From NCBI GenBank assembly GCA_944393215.1, contig CALXZL010000001.1, positions 137,718 to 201,717 of the forward strand: 64,000 bases of DNA, read 5' to 3'. Positions 1-8,441 of the stretch are shown here, piece by piece. The notes under the pieces were generated by a model, which worked only from the letters and a program-made list of their open reading frames with translations, did not search any database and was not told the origin of the DNA. Both the position numbers and the translations under genes were made by a program. This DNA is from an uncultured Alphaproteobacteria bacterium. GTDB lineage: Bacteria > Pseudomonadota > Alphaproteobacteria > RF32 > CAG-239. The stretch's first letter is position 1. Each line of letters opens with the position of its first letter.

Positions 1-1
1 G

Positions 2-1651
2 GATAATGTTAAAAAGAAAGACATACGCACCGGCACCTCGGAAATGACCGTAACCTGGCGTTTAATGGACTTAACCAAGAGCCAAGTATATTGCAAAGGC
101 ACCACCACCGGTTACGGAGAAATGAAAGACGGTGAATATAAAGGTGAAATTTTGTTGGTAGAAAGAGCTTTTGCAGACGCTTTGAGTAAATTACCGCAAA
201 TTGAGTGCTATAATACCGAACTTTCCAAGAGAGTAAAACCGGAAGTTTTGCAGGCTCAATTAGAACAAATAAAAGCACAGGAAAAGAGCAAAATCACCTT
301 CAAAAACCAATATGCCGAAGAATTACACGGAATTAATGCTTTACAGAGCTGTGCTTCCAATGACTTAAAACCGCAAGATTTACTCCCTGCAGAAGCATCA
401 AATCTGCAAACAAAAGCAAGTTTTGCAACCGAAAACGGAGATGTTTTTGCCACTGGTCAAAATGTTGAAGGCTTTGTCAATAATGACGGTGATTTTGTTG
501 TTTTAAGTTCAGATATAAAAGAGAAGGCAAGCATCACGCCGGACAACAAAGTATTAAACGGCTATATTGATGAAAATGAACAAATCACCATATCATCGGA
601 CTTTTACGAAGGAGAAAGAAAACCGCTTGAAATTGCCGGTATAATTGAAACGGACGGAAGTTTTGTTTCCAAAGCCGTTATTGAAGAAAGAAGCGGCGGA
701 TATTCTAAATTCTCCGACGGAAAATTGGAAAGATTGCAAGAGTTAAAATTAAACAACAACTGCAGCGAAGTCACCTTGGGACAAGACGGTTGCACCACCA
801 TTTCCGTCACCAAGAACAACATCAAATATAATGATGATTACTGGATTGATATTCCGGTTGATGAAAATGCCGGATTTGCAGAAAGACAAAACCGAGCCGC
901 TGCCGAAAATATGTACTCGGAAGGCAAGAGCAACTTCTGCATCCAAAGTGTCAAACCCTATGAAAACTTGTCTCCGCAAAACATGTATCGTTTAAGAGCA
1001 TCGGTTGTCAGCGTAGAAAATCCGAGCGGCAGAAAAGGTGCAGGCTTGATTATCTCTGATCAGCTGATTTTGACCTCGGCAGATTTGGTTGATAAGAACA
1101 AGAATAAGTTCAATATCAAAACCATCAACGGCATGGATTATACCGGTTCGGCTTTCAGAGTAAACCCGAACAAAAACGTTGCGTTGATTTTGTTGGATGA
1201 AAAGACCAAATTCAACCCATTGCCGTTACGTTTGGCATTACCGGAAGTTGGCAAAGAAATGTTCATGACCTTAGGGCTACTTGACTTTGACCAAGGCGAA
1301 AACTATTTAGAAACAGAGGGAGAAGTCATCGGCTATCGTTATTCTGAAGACAAAGGTGCCGAAATCATTGTCAACACCTATGTTCAGAACCAAACTTTGG
1401 GTAGCTCCTTGATTGACAAAAACGGCAACATTACCGGACTGTCACACTCGGGCATCAGAGCAGATGAAGGCGGCGACTTGTTTATCCCGATTGAAACGGC
1501 ATTAAAGAGCGTCGGTTTAAACATCTGCGGCGTGAAGTTCATAAACAAACTTCCGGCAGCCGTATCGGTAGCAAAACCAATTTCAACTGCCATTGACAAT
1601 TCCAAAGGCAGCAAGGCGCCTGAAGCCATGAGTGTAAAGGAAAGAAAATAG
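2..1651 (+). CDS. Trypsin-like fold protein with lost catalytic triad (5'-truncated)
   Basis: The frame is open from base 2 with no upstream start, so the gene begins outside the window; the first in-frame ATG is at 44. The last third looks like a trypsin/HtrA-type serine protease domain: GAGLIIS followed by ILTSADLVD (usual ILT.AH.V), [11 protein letters not shown] (usual DP..DLALL) and [15 protein letters not shown] (usual GNSGGPL.D..G.V.GI). All three catalytic positions appear changed (His to Asp, Asp to Asn, Ser to Leu), so proteolysis is unlikely; a binding or scaffold role is inference. The N-terminal two thirds are not recognised. A signal peptide cannot be judged because the start is missing. 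The stop lies 4 bases before hslV, so co-transcription with hslVU is likely. Confidence 0.6.
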   Translation, partial: DNVKKKDIRTGTSEMTVTWRLMDLTKSQVYCKGTTTGYGEMKDGEYKGEILLVERAFADALSKLPQIECYNTELSKRVKPEVLQAQLEQIKAQEKSKITFKNQYAEELHGINALQSCASNDLKPQDLLPAEASNLQTKASFATENGDVFATGQNVEGFVNNDGDFVVLSSDIKEKASITPDNKVLNGYIDENEQITISSDFYEGERKPLEIAGIIETDGSFVSKAVIEERSGGYSKFSDGKLERLQELKLNNNCSEVTLGQDGCTTISVTKNNIKYNDDYWIDIPVDENAGFAERQNRAAAENMYSEGKSNFCIQSVKPYENLSPQNMYRLRASVVSVENPSGRKGAGLIISDQLILTSADLVDKNKNKFNIKTINGMDYTGSAFRVNPNKNVALILLDEKTKFNPLPLRLALPEVGKEMFMTLGLLDFDQGENYLETEGEVIGYRYSEDKGAEIIVNTYVQNQTLGSSLIDKNGNITGLSHSGIRADEGGDLFIPIETALKSVGLNICGVKFINKLPAAVSVAKPISTAIDNSKGSKAPEAMSVKERK

Positions 1652-1655
1652 TTTT

Positions 1656-2177
1656 ATGACAACAATATTATGTATCAGAAAAGGCTCGGAAGTGGTTATG
1701 GCTGGCGACGGTCAAGCCACTTTGGGCGAAGCTGTTGTGTTCAAGTCAAAATCGGTTAAAGTTAGACGCATCGGCAACGGTAACATCATTGCCGGATTTG
1801 CCGGAGCCGCCGCAGACGGTATTACCTTGATAGAAAGATTGGAAGCCAAGTTGGAAAAACACGCCAACCAGTTAAAACGCGCCGCAGTGGAATTGGCAAA
1901 AGATTGGCGTATGGATAAATATTTGCGTCAATTGCAAGCCTATATGATTGTGGCAGACAAAGATGTATCTTTAGTTTTGAACGGCACTGGCGAGGTTATG
2001 GAACCCGACGACGGAATAATCGGCATTGGCTCCGGCGGAAATTATGCCATGGCGGCAGCCAAAGCTCTGTATGATGTCGAAGGCTTAAGCTTGGAAGAAA
2101 TAGCACAAAAAGCCATGAAAATTGCCGGTGACATAGATATTTATACCAATCACAATGTAATCATAGAGAAAGTTTAA
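1656..2177 (+). CDS. hslV: ATP-dependent protease subunit HslV
   Basis: Peptidase subunit of the HslUV (ClpYQ) cytoplasmic protease. The 173-residue protein starts [10 protein letters not shown], so Thr2 becomes the N-terminal nucleophile after Met removal, as in the family. [33 protein letters not shown] and the closing [12 protein letters not shown] are characteristic. Length equals that of known HslV. It follows the preceding gene by 4 bases and precedes hslU by 6, forming a unit with its ATPase. No good Shine-Dalgarno sequence is visible nearer than a GGAAAG about 13 bases upstream, which fits translational coupling. Confidence 0.97.
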   Translation: MTTILCIRKGSEVVMAGDGQATLGEAVVFKSKSVKVRRIGNGNIIAGFAGAAADGITLIERLEAKLEKHANQLKRAAVELAKDWRMDKYLRQLQAYMIVADKDVSLVLNGTGEVMEPDDGIIGIGSGGNYAMAAAKALYDVEGLSLEEIAQKAMKIAGDIDIYTNHNVIIEKV

Positions 2178-2183
2178 GAAAAA

Positions 2184-3491
2184 ATGGCTACGTATAGTCC
2201 TCGTGAAATTGTATCCGAGTTGGATAGATTTATTATTGGTCAAACTGACGCCAAAAAGGCGGTTGCCGTAGCTTTGCGTAACCGCTGGAGAAGAATGCAG
2301 GTAGAACCGAGATTAAGAGATGAGATTGTTCCCAAAAATATCTTGATGGTCGGACCGACAGGTGTCGGTAAGACAGAAATTTCCAGACGTTTGGCAAAAT
2401 TAGCCAAAGCCCCGTTTGTCAAAGTTGAAGCCACCAAATTTACCGAAATCGGCTATGTCGGCAGAGATGTGGAGAGTATCATCCGTGATTTGGTCGAAAT
2501 TTCTTTAAACAATACCCGTAAAGAAATGCGCAAGTCGGTTACTGCCAAAGCCGAATTGGCGGCAGAAGACAGAGTATTGGAAGCTCTGGTTGGTTTAAGT
2601 GCCAGTGACGAAACCAAACAAAAGTTCAGAAAGCTCTTGCGTGAAAATCAGTTAAACGACAGAGAAATTGAAATCAGCGTGCAAGACAATTCTAATGCCT
2701 CTATGCCTACAATTGATATTCCCGGAATGCCCGGAGCGCAAATGGGGATGATTAGCTTGGGCGATTTGTTAGGCGGAACCGGAATAAAATACAAAACCAA
2801 AAAGATGAAAGTCGGCGAAGCTTATGATGTTTTGATTGCCGAAGAATGCGATAAGCTCTTAGATAACGACCAAATCACCAAAGCGGCGATTGAAGCCGTG
2901 GAAAATGACGGTATCGTCTTTATTGATGAGATTGATAAGATCACCGGAAAATCAGAAAATACTCGTGGTGATGTCTCAAGAGAAGGTGTGCAAAGAGATT
3001 TGCTGCCTTTGATTGAAGGTACAACCGTTTCCACAAAGTATGGCATGGTTAAAACCGACCACATTTTGTTCATCTGCTCGGGTGCATTTCATTTAGCAAA
3101 ACCTTCGGATCTGCTGCCGGAATTGCAAGGTCGATTGCCAATCCGTGTGGAATTAAAAGCCTTAACGCATGAAGACTTTGTCCGCATTTTAACCGAGCCG
3201 GAAGCAAACTTGATTGAGCAATATACTGCCCTGCTTAAAACCGAAAACTTTGATATTGAGTTTGAGAAGGAAGCAATTGATAAAATAGCCGATATTGCAG
3301 TTGAGATTAATGAGAATGTGGAGAACATCGGTGCTCGTCGTTTGCATACGGTTATGGAAATTTTGCTGGAAGACATCAGTTTTAATGCCTCAGATAGAAG
3401 CGGTCAAAAAGAAGTGATTACCGCTGAGTTTGTGGAGCAAAAATTGATGAAGTTCACGCAAGCCACCGACTTATCCAAATTCATTTTATAA
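2184..3491 (+). CDS. hslU: HslU ATPase (unfoldase of HslUV)
   Basis: AAA+ hexameric unfoldase that feeds substrates to HslV. The 435-residue protein shows the family start ([16 protein letters not shown]), Walker [10 protein letters not shown] near residue 55, the pore loop region [11 protein letters not shown], an inserted I-domain of roughly residues 105-240, Walker [11 protein letters not shown], and sensor/arginine regions [14 protein letters not shown] and [11 protein letters not shown]. The length is typical. It directly follows hslV and ends 9 bases before hemW, so all three are probably on one transcript. Confidence 0.97.
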   Translation: MATYSPREIVSELDRFIIGQTDAKKAVAVALRNRWRRMQVEPRLRDEIVPKNILMVGPTGVGKTEISRRLAKLAKAPFVKVEATKFTEIGYVGRDVESIIRDLVEISLNNTRKEMRKSVTAKAELAAEDRVLEALVGLSASDETKQKFRKLLRENQLNDREIEISVQDNSNASMPTIDIPGMPGAQMGMISLGDLLGGTGIKYKTKKMKVGEAYDVLIAEECDKLLDNDQITKAAIEAVENDGIVFIDEIDKITGKSENTRGDVSREGVQRDLLPLIEGTTVSTKYGMVKTDHILFICSGAFHLAKPSDLLPELQGRLPIRVELKALTHEDFVRILTEPEANLIEQYTALLKTENFDIEFEKEAIDKIADIAVEINENVENIGARRLHTVMEILLEDISFNASDRSGQKEVITAEFVEQKLMKFTQATDLSKFIL

Positions 3492-3500
3492 TCAAAAGAT

Positions 3501-4628
3501 ATGAATGCCGAAACTTTACAAAATCCAAGTCATCAGGATAATTCCGTAAAGTTCGGCATTTATATTCATTGGCCCTTTTGCCTGAGCAAATGCCCCTATT
3601 GTGACTTTTTCAGCCAAATAAAAAAAGACGTTGAGCAAGAAACAATCATCAAAGAATATTTGGAAGATTTAGATTTTTACGCTGAAAAAACCGGTGATAG
3701 AGTTGTTGAAAGCATCTTTTTCGGCGGCGGCACACCTTCTTTGATTAAGCCGAATTTAATTGAAAAGATTATTAATCACATTCAGCAAAAATGGAAGTGC
3801 AAGAAAGATATTGAAATTTCTTTGGAAGCCAACCCCAATAGTGATAGAAAAAACTTGTTTAAAGATTTAAGGCAAGCCGGAATCAATCGCCTGTCTTTGG
3901 GCGTGCAGGCTTTAAATGATAAAGATTTAAAGTTTTTAGGCAGAACCCATAATTTAGAACAAGCATACGCAGCCATAGATGAAGTTTTGCAAAACTTTGA
4001 CAATCACTCTTTTGATTTGATTTACGCCCGACCAAAGCAAACTTTAAGTGCTTGGCAAGAAGAGATTAAACAAGCCGTTCACTTTGGTTTCAAACATTTA
4101 TCCATGTATCAACTGACCATTGAAGAAGGCACGGTTTTTTACAAAAAGCAAGTGGAAGCCGCCGAGGAAGATATTGCCCGAGAAATGTATTTATTCACCA
4201 ATCAATATCTGCAAGAAAATGGCTACCTGCAATATGAAGTTTCCAACTACGCTCAAAGCGGTTTTCCAAGCCGTCACAACTTGTTGTACTGGCAAGGCGA
4301 TGATTATCTAGGCATTGGCAAATCAGCGCACGGACGCCTAAAAATCGGCAATAGATTCTATGCTTTGACTCACCGCCGTCAAGAAGAGGAAATTTCAGCG
4401 AGTGAACGCGCCGAAGAATTGATTATTATGGGCTTGCGCTTAAATGAAGGAATAAGCAAAGAAAAGTTTTATAATGTCTGCGGGATTAAATTGGCAGACT
4501 TTATCAATCAAAAAAATTTATCCGAACTTAAAGCCGAAAAACTGATAGAAGAAACTAAAACCCATATGCTCGCTACCAATGAAGGCAGATTAGTCTTAAA
4601 CAAACTCATAGAAGACTTGTGTTTATAA
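3501..4628 (+). CDS. hemW: Radical SAM protein HemW (heme chaperone family)
   Basis: Radical SAM protein of the HemN/HemW group. The cluster motif CLSKCPYC (CxxxCxxC) lies around residues 28-35, preceded by IYIHWPF, followed by FFGGGTPSLI and by YQLTIEEGTVF, all typical of HemW. The 375-residue length matches HemW rather than the longer HemN. HemW is known to bind and transfer heme; it is not coproporphyrinogen dehydrogenase. In many Alphaproteobacteria it sits next to rdgB and rph; here those genes lie about 7 kb away on the other strand. A terminator follows directly. Confidence 0.92.
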   Translation: MNAETLQNPSHQDNSVKFGIYIHWPFCLSKCPYCDFFSQIKKDVEQETIIKEYLEDLDFYAEKTGDRVVESIFFGGGTPSLIKPNLIEKIINHIQQKWKCKKDIEISLEANPNSDRKNLFKDLRQAGINRLSLGVQALNDKDLKFLGRTHNLEQAYAAIDEVLQNFDNHSFDLIYARPKQTLSAWQEEIKQAVHFGFKHLSMYQLTIEEGTVFYKKQVEAAEEDIAREMYLFTNQYLQENGYLQYEVSNYAQSGFPSRHNLLYWQGDDYLGIGKSAHGRLKIGNRFYALTHRRQEEEISASERAEELIIMGLRLNEGISKEKFYNVCGIKLADFINQKNLSELKAEKLIEETKTHMLATNEGRLVLNKLIEDLCL

Positions 4629-4630
4629 AA

Positions 4631-4668
4631 AAAGCACCACTTTTTTAATAGCGGTGCTTTAACTTTTT
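4631..4668. terminator. Bidirectional terminator between hemW and trxA
   Basis: An 8-bp stem AAAGCACC / GGTGCTTT encloses an A/T-rich loop and is followed by a T run on the plus strand; A-rich sequence on the other side serves the minus strand. It lies between the convergent 3' ends of hemW and trxA. Confidence 0.8.
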
Positions 4669-4677
4669 TACTTAAAA

Positions 4678-4992
4678 TTACATATGAGATTTCAACCAAC
4701 TGGTAAGCGCATCTTTAGAATTAAAACCAACCTTCATATCAACTTGCTGACCGTCTTTAAACAAGAACATGGTCGGAATACTACGGATTCCAAATTCAGC
4801 AGCCGTATTCGGAGATTCATCAACATTCATTTTGCAAATTTCAACTTTGCCGACCATATCTTTGGAAACTTCTTCCAAAACCGGAATGAGTTGACGGCAC
4901 GGACCGCACCATTCTGCCCAAAAGTCAACCAAAACCAAACCTTTAGAGTTCAAAACCTCATCTTTGAATTGACTATCGTTAATAGCTTTCAT
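4678..4992 (-). CDS. trxA: Thioredoxin
   Basis: Cytoplasmic dithiol-disulfide reductase. The 104-residue protein has the redox site WCGPC at residues 28-32 in the context VDFWAEWCGPC, and the cis-proline region IRSIPTMFLFKDG. I chose the ATG at 4992 because an AAGGA sequence sits about 7 bases upstream; a longer reading frame from a TTG at 5007 would place that ribosome site inside the gene. It lies 60 bases downstream of addA in the same direction, a neighbourhood common in Alphaproteobacteria. An AT-rich stretch with TATATT in this gap may give it its own promoter. Confidence 0.96.
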   Translation of the reverse strand: MKAINDSQFKDEVLNSKGLVLVDFWAEWCGPCRQLIPVLEEVSKDMVGKVEICKMNVDESPNTAAEFGIRSIPTMFLFKDGQQVDMKVGFNSKDALTSWLKSHM

Positions 4993-5052
4993 TTTGTTTC
5001 CTTTCAAAAGTAATATTTAATGCTCTTAATATAACCCAATTTTTTTTTATAT

Positions 5053-8000
5053 TCAACCAACTTTCATCAAATTGGCTGTATCTGTCCATAAGATATATGT
5101 TTCAATTCTTTGCGTCGGATAAATTTTGGCAATCAGTTCCTTATAAGCCGAAAGTTGTTTGATATAAGCCGGCGGAATATCGGCAACGGTTTGGGCTGCC
5201 GGTCGATTCGTCTTAAAATCAATAATCATCACACGGTCTTTTTCCACCACCAAACGGTCAATTTGTCCGGAGATGATTCTGTCCTTCACCTGCCCCATCA
5301 CCGGCACTTCGGCTTTAGAATTTTCTCCAAACACGGCAGCAAAATCAGGATTTTGAAGAAGAACAGAAACTTCTTCAATCACACGATTATGTTCACGCAA
5401 AGACAAATCAGGCGCATTCTTTTGCAAAAATTCATCAATCACCAAAGCCGTATCGGCATTTTTGATTTCGGGCAAAAATTGCAAAAGTTTATGAATAATC
5501 GTACCGCGGCGATATTTGCTTTGTCCGTTTTCTCCAAGCGGGGAAGCAAAGATCTCGTCTTCCCCTTCCTCATCCAATTTGGAAGGAGTTAAAGGTTTGG
5601 CGAGCAAACTTTCGGTTTGAGGCAAAGTATGAACCCAATCAAAATCCGGCACTTGAACAATAGTCTTTTCTTTTTTATCGTCATTTTCTTTTTGAAATTG
5701 TTGCGGCACTTCATAAGAAAGGACATCATCACCTTGAGTTTGAGCTATTTGAGAAAAACTTTGCTGACACAGATTATACCAAGACTCATCACTAATTTTC
5801 TTACTTTTTTTATAGCCGCAAATATACAATCTGTCTTCGGCTCGAGTTAAAGCCACATATAAAAGTCGACGATATTCCTCCAAAGAACGCTCTTGTTCTT
5901 CTTGTTTAAGACGCAAACAATTTTTCTCATAATTTCGCGAAGAAAAAGGATAATACATCACCTCATCGTCAAACCAAAGAGCTGCCTCGCTTTTAATATT
6001 TTTCACTCGTACCGTATCGGGCAAAATCACAATCGGCGCCTGCAAACCCTTCGAACCGTGCACGGTCATAATCCGCACTGCATCCATATGATTTTGCTCT
6101 TGTTCGCGCTTAATTTCAACTTTATCTTGAGCCATCCAGCTTACAAAATTCTGAAGGCTTGGAATATGCTCTTGCTCAAAATTAAGGGTTAAGTTTACAA
6201 ATTCGTCAATACCGTCTATCGCTTCTTCTCCAAGGCGAGCAACAAACTTTTTGCGCCCCTGCATTTTGTTCAAAATATAAGCATAAAGCTCAAACGGTCG
6301 CACATAATCTGCCATATTCAGCAAGGTTTGTAATTCGGCATATGTTTCTTTATAAGCCGGATTATCGCCGAGTTTGCTCCAAAGAGAAGCATGACCGCGA
6401 TTATAGCAAAGTTTGAACAAATCATCATCATCCAGCCCGAAAAGCGGTGATTTCAAAATCGTTGCCAAAGTCAAATCATCCGCAGGGAGTAATAAAAATT
6501 TTGCGACAGCCACCAAATCTTGAACGGCAATTTGTTCCGAAAGTTTGATTTTATCCGCACCGGCAATATTAACATTATTATTTTTGCACTCACGGATCAA
6601 CTCTTCAACAAAACAATCACGTTGTCGAACCAAAACCATAAAATCACCAAAACGCACGGGACGATTTTGTGAAACCAACATTTCTTTATTGCTGACCATT
6701 TCTTTAATTTTAAGTGCAATCATATTTGCCAAACGAGAGCTGGTAGAAGTGGCGATTTTGCGTTCTATGGGCGGCAAATAGATATCAGGATTTTCATCTT
6801 CTTCTGCTTCCAACAGAGACCAAATTTCCACTTTTCCGCCGTCGCCAATTCTGGAAGGTGTATGCGTCATATCCTGCGTATCGGGGACGACGCCTTTTTT
6901 AGCCTGAGGCAAAGAAAAAACCTGATTAACCGTATCTAAAATTGCGGCAGTGGACCGAAAAGAAATATCCAGATGCACTTCTTCAAAACTATTCAATGGA
7001 GCCAATTTCTGAGCAAAATAACGACGCATATTTTCAAATTCTTTTGGATCTGCTCCTTGAAAAGAATAAATAGACTGTTTGCGGTCGCCCACAGCAAAAA
7101 CCGTTCGAGTTTGGTTTGAAGAGCTTGCACCGTTAAAGAAATCTTCAGTCACGGCACGAATAATTGCCCATTGGTCGGGAGAAGTATCTTGCGCTTCATC
7201 AATCAGCACATTATCAATACCGCCGTCCAACTTAAACAAAACCCAATCAGCCACGCTCTTATTTTCCAAAAGTTCACGAGTTAAAACAATCAAATCCTCA
7301 TAATCCATTTTAGAGTAAAGCCGCTTATATGACTTATAACCATTAATTAAATCTTCCGCCAAATATAAAACGGCTTTGGTGGTTTGCAACAAATTAGCTG
7401 CCGTCAAGCGATTATTAAGTTCAATCACGCTTTCTGCCAAAAGTGACATTTTTTCACTTGCTTCTGGATAAACTTGAAGCGTATCTTTTGATGCAAGTCT
7501 GGCACGCTTTTCTCCTTTGGTAAGAAACACATTTTGAAAAGCATCATAATTATCGGCATTGAGCCCGTTTTCCAAAACAAAAGCAAAAATTGCCGCCGCT
7601 TTATTATCCGTATCTTTACCGGAAAACAGAGCATTCATCAAAGTTTTAAGTTCAGCTTTGTCAAGTTTTTCTGCATAGTCGGCAATCAAACTATCCTTGG
7701 TATCGGTCGGAGAAATACCCAATTTGTGCGCCGTTTGAACAAAGAGTTCCTCCACACTATTATATTGCGCAAACAATCGAGCAATTTTACTGCGTTTTGC
7801 TGCGATGTTATTCATAATTCTCGGAAAGATATATTCACTCACGTTTTGGGTAATAAAAGCCAAACTTTGAGAGGCTTTGCTATTAGGGTTGAGTTCAATC
7901 TGCCGCAACAAATGCGCTTTGACTTCTTCCAAAGCTTCCGCCGCGGCACGTTCATCCATTACTTCAAAATAAGGTGAGATTTTGGCTTCCAACGGAAAGC

Positions 8001-8436
8001 GTTTTAAAATCTCTTGGCAAAAACTGTGAATGGTCTGAATTTTCATCCCACCGGGGGTATCAAGCAGCACCGCAAACAGCTTACGCGCGGTAGCAAGAAG
8101 CTTTTCTCCGTTTTTCAAGCTTAACACATCTTGTCCCAAAAGCTCGGAGATTTCCTCTTGCAATTTTTCTTCTTTAGCCACAGCCCAACGACTCAAGCGT
8201 CCGGCAATACGCGTGCTCATTTCCACTGCCGCCGCTTTGGTATAAGTCAAACACAAAATTTTGGCAGGCGGCACACCTTTAAGCAACAAGCGCAACACCC
8301 TGTCGGAAAGCACTTTGGTTTTGCCTGTTCCGGCGGAGGCTTCCACCCAAACTGATTTATCGGGGTTTGAGGCTTTGCGTTGCTTTTGTGTTGCCAACAA
8401 AGAGCGATTTTCTCTTTCCTTCTTAATATCCGTCAT
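5053..8436 (-). CDS. addA: AddA helicase-nuclease
   Basis: Large subunit of the AddAB complex, which processes double-strand DNA ends for RecA-dependent repair. The 1127-residue protein is a UvrD-type helicase: Walker A ASAGTGKTKVL near residue 35, LIDEAQDTSPDQW (Walker B), VGDRKQSIYSFQGADP, IMTVHGSKGLQAPIV and LLYVALTRAEDRLYI are helicase motifs. Close to the C-terminus, MIIDFKTNRP belongs to the PD-(D/E)XK nuclease core. Start: the ATG at 8436 has AGAGGAG 8 bases upstream, inside the end of addB; an upstream GTG at 8445 overlaps the addB stop and lacks such a site. addB and addA are separated by 5 bases. Confidence 0.96.
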   Translation of the reverse strand: MTDIKKERENRSLLATQKQRKASNPDKSVWVEASAGTGKTKVLSDRVLRLLLKGVPPAKILCLTYTKAAAVEMSTRIAGRLSRWAVAKEEKLQEEISELLGQDVLSLKNGEKLLATARKLFAVLLDTPGGMKIQTIHSFCQEILKRFPLEAKISPYFEVMDERAAAEALEEVKAHLLRQIELNPNSKASQSLAFITQNVSEYIFPRIMNNIAAKRSKIARLFAQYNSVEELFVQTAHKLGISPTDTKDSLIADYAEKLDKAELKTLMNALFSGKDTDNKAAAIFAFVLENGLNADNYDAFQNVFLTKGEKRARLASKDTLQVYPEASEKMSLLAESVIELNNRLTAANLLQTTKAVLYLAEDLINGYKSYKRLYSKMDYEDLIVLTRELLENKSVADWVLFKLDGGIDNVLIDEAQDTSPDQWAIIRAVTEDFFNGASSSNQTRTVFAVGDRKQSIYSFQGADPKEFENMRRYFAQKLAPLNSFEEVHLDISFRSTAAILDTVNQVFSLPQAKKGVVPDTQDMTHTPSRIGDGGKVEIWSLLEAEEDENPDIYLPPIERKIATSTSSRLANMIALKIKEMVSNKEMLVSQNRPVRFGDFMVLVRQRDCFVEELIRECKNNNVNIAGADKIKLSEQIAVQDLVAVAKFLLLPADDLTLATILKSPLFGLDDDDLFKLCYNRGHASLWSKLGDNPAYKETYAELQTLLNMADYVRPFELYAYILNKMQGRKKFVARLGEEAIDGIDEFVNLTLNFEQEHIPSLQNFVSWMAQDKVEIKREQEQNHMDAVRIMTVHGSKGLQAPIVILPDTVRVKNIKSEAALWFDDEVMYYPFSSRNYEKNCLRLKQEEQERSLEEYRRLLYVALTRAEDRLYICGYKKSKKISDESWYNLCQQSFSQIAQTQGDDVLSYEVPQQFQKENDDKKEKTIVQVPDFDWVHTLPQTESLLAKPLTPSKLDEEGEDEIFASPLGENGQSKYRRGTIIHKLLQFLPEIKNADTALVIDEFLQKNAPDLSLREHNRVIEEVSVLLQNPDFAAVFGENSKAEVPVMGQVKDRIISGQIDRLVVEKDRVMIIDFKTNRPAAQTVADIPPAYIKQLSAYKELIAKIYPTQRIETYILWTDTANLMKVG

Positions 8437-8441
8437 CAAAA

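Noticed and set aside
4993-5007. Longer trxA start at a TTG
   Set aside because: It would place the AAGGA ribosome site inside the coding region; the ATG at 4992 fits the family N-terminus.
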